Assembly (NCBI RefSeq): GCF_022132145.1
Contig: NZ_JAJISP010000002.1
Coordinates: forward strand, 496,001 to 560,000
Origin: Pseudomonas sp. MMS21 TM103
GTDB lineage: Bacteria; Pseudomonadota; Gammaproteobacteria; Pseudomonadales; Pseudomonadaceae
Direction of reading: 5' to 3'
DNA: 64,000 nucleotides
The notes beneath the pieces are model-generated. The model made no database searches. It saw only the letters and a program-made list of their open reading frames with translations, and was not told where the DNA came from. Below are positions 63,775 through 64,000 of this stretch, one piece after another (positions within the stretch are counted from its first letter, which is position 1; each line of letters begins with the position of its first letter). The position numbers were made by a program, and so were the translations under genes.

Positions 63775-64000
63775 CTAGCGCGCGGCTTCGCCGTGAAAAT
63801 CGCCCATAAGCAGCGGCGCATCTTCGGCGAACAAATGTGGATAGACCGCCGCCAAATGGCTGAAGAACAGCTCTTGCGGCACGTCGGCGAAACGCCCGTG
63901 GTCGACCAGATACTCCATGTAACGCTGCCCCTGCTGGTTGAACGGATGGAACACGCTGTCGCCAAGCCCATCGAACTCCAGCGGCGCCACCTTGAACGCC
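63775..64000 (-). CDS. Unrecognised protein, C-terminal part only
   Basis: The last 75 residues of a protein that continues beyond the window edge (frame stays open to 64000). The visible sequence contains PLEFDGLGDSVFHPFN, RYMEYLVDHGRFADV, FFSHLAAVYPHLF and ends MGDFHGEAAR. It is rich in aromatics and acidic residues, soluble, with no membrane helix. I do not recognise the family. Confidence 0.6.
   Translation of the reverse strand, partial: AFKVAPLEFDGLGDSVFHPFNQQGQRYMEYLVDHGRFADVPQELFFSHLAAVYPHLFAEDAPLLMGDFHGEAAR

Overview
The window is about 64 kb of GC-rich chromosome from a gammaproteobacterium, almost certainly a Pseudomonas. Several gene neighbourhoods that I recognise from P. aeruginosa appear in the same local order: the trpS/yciO/rnm/yciI/Cpx-like block through trkH and cyaB to csaA (PA3200-PA3222 region); the ffs-ligA-zipA-smc-GntR-xdh-guaD-purine permease block (PA1519-PA1533 region); and prmB-isochorismatase-Smr-folE (PA1674-PA1678 region). 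No tRNA, rRNA operon, prophage, transposase gene or CRISPR array was seen. Synteny statements come from memory of the reference genome, not from a search.

Layout. 1-8.4 kb: trpS (cut by the window edge), a small PA2779-family protein, yciO-rnm, yciI, a coiled-coil membrane protein, then a Cpx-like envelope-stress set (response regulator, Spy/CpxP-like protein, sensor kinase), a nitroreductase and a Cys-cluster protein. 8.6-11.7 kb: two tandem trkH potassium-transporter genes. 11.7-20.6 kb: an AraC regulator, a DUF962/Mpo1-like protein, adenylate cyclase cyaB, the phosphate-stress lipid-remodelling pair plcP-agt behind a clear Pho box, a MITE-like element, a second AraC regulator, csaA, an EamA transporter, an SDR oxidoreductase and a DUF2784 protein. 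21.0-22.0 kb: 4.5S RNA (ffs) and an HU-family gene.

22.2-35.6 kb is a complete Tad/Flp pilus locus on the minus strand: Flp pilin, prepilin peptidase, an unusual AAA+ ATPase, RcpC, RcpA secretin, a small lipoprotein, TadG-like protein, TadE, a second TadE/F pseudopilin, TadZ, TadA, TadB, TadC and TadD. A divergent AraC-type regulator with a degenerate receiver domain (36.4-37.3 kb) is a candidate controller. ligA, zipA, smc and a GntR regulator follow on the minus strand (37.6-45.6 kb), then a secreted subtilisin-like protease that looks like an accessory insertion. 48.7-57.9 kb is a purine-catabolism island: xdhA-xdhB-small ORF-xdhC-guaD, a GntR/FCD regulator and an NCS2 purine permease. The window ends with a LysE-type exporter, prmB, an NhaD-type antiporter, a 45-aa membrane protein, an isochorismatase-like hydrolase lacking the catalytic Cys, a small membrane protein, an Smr protein, folE and a truncated gene.

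The most notable items are the Pho box driving plcP-agt, the extra AAA+ ATPase and degenerate-receiver regulator associated with the Tad locus, the tandem trkH pair, a 49-codon ORF coupled to xdhC, a TA-flanked MITE-like element, and several families of dispersed noncoding repeats.
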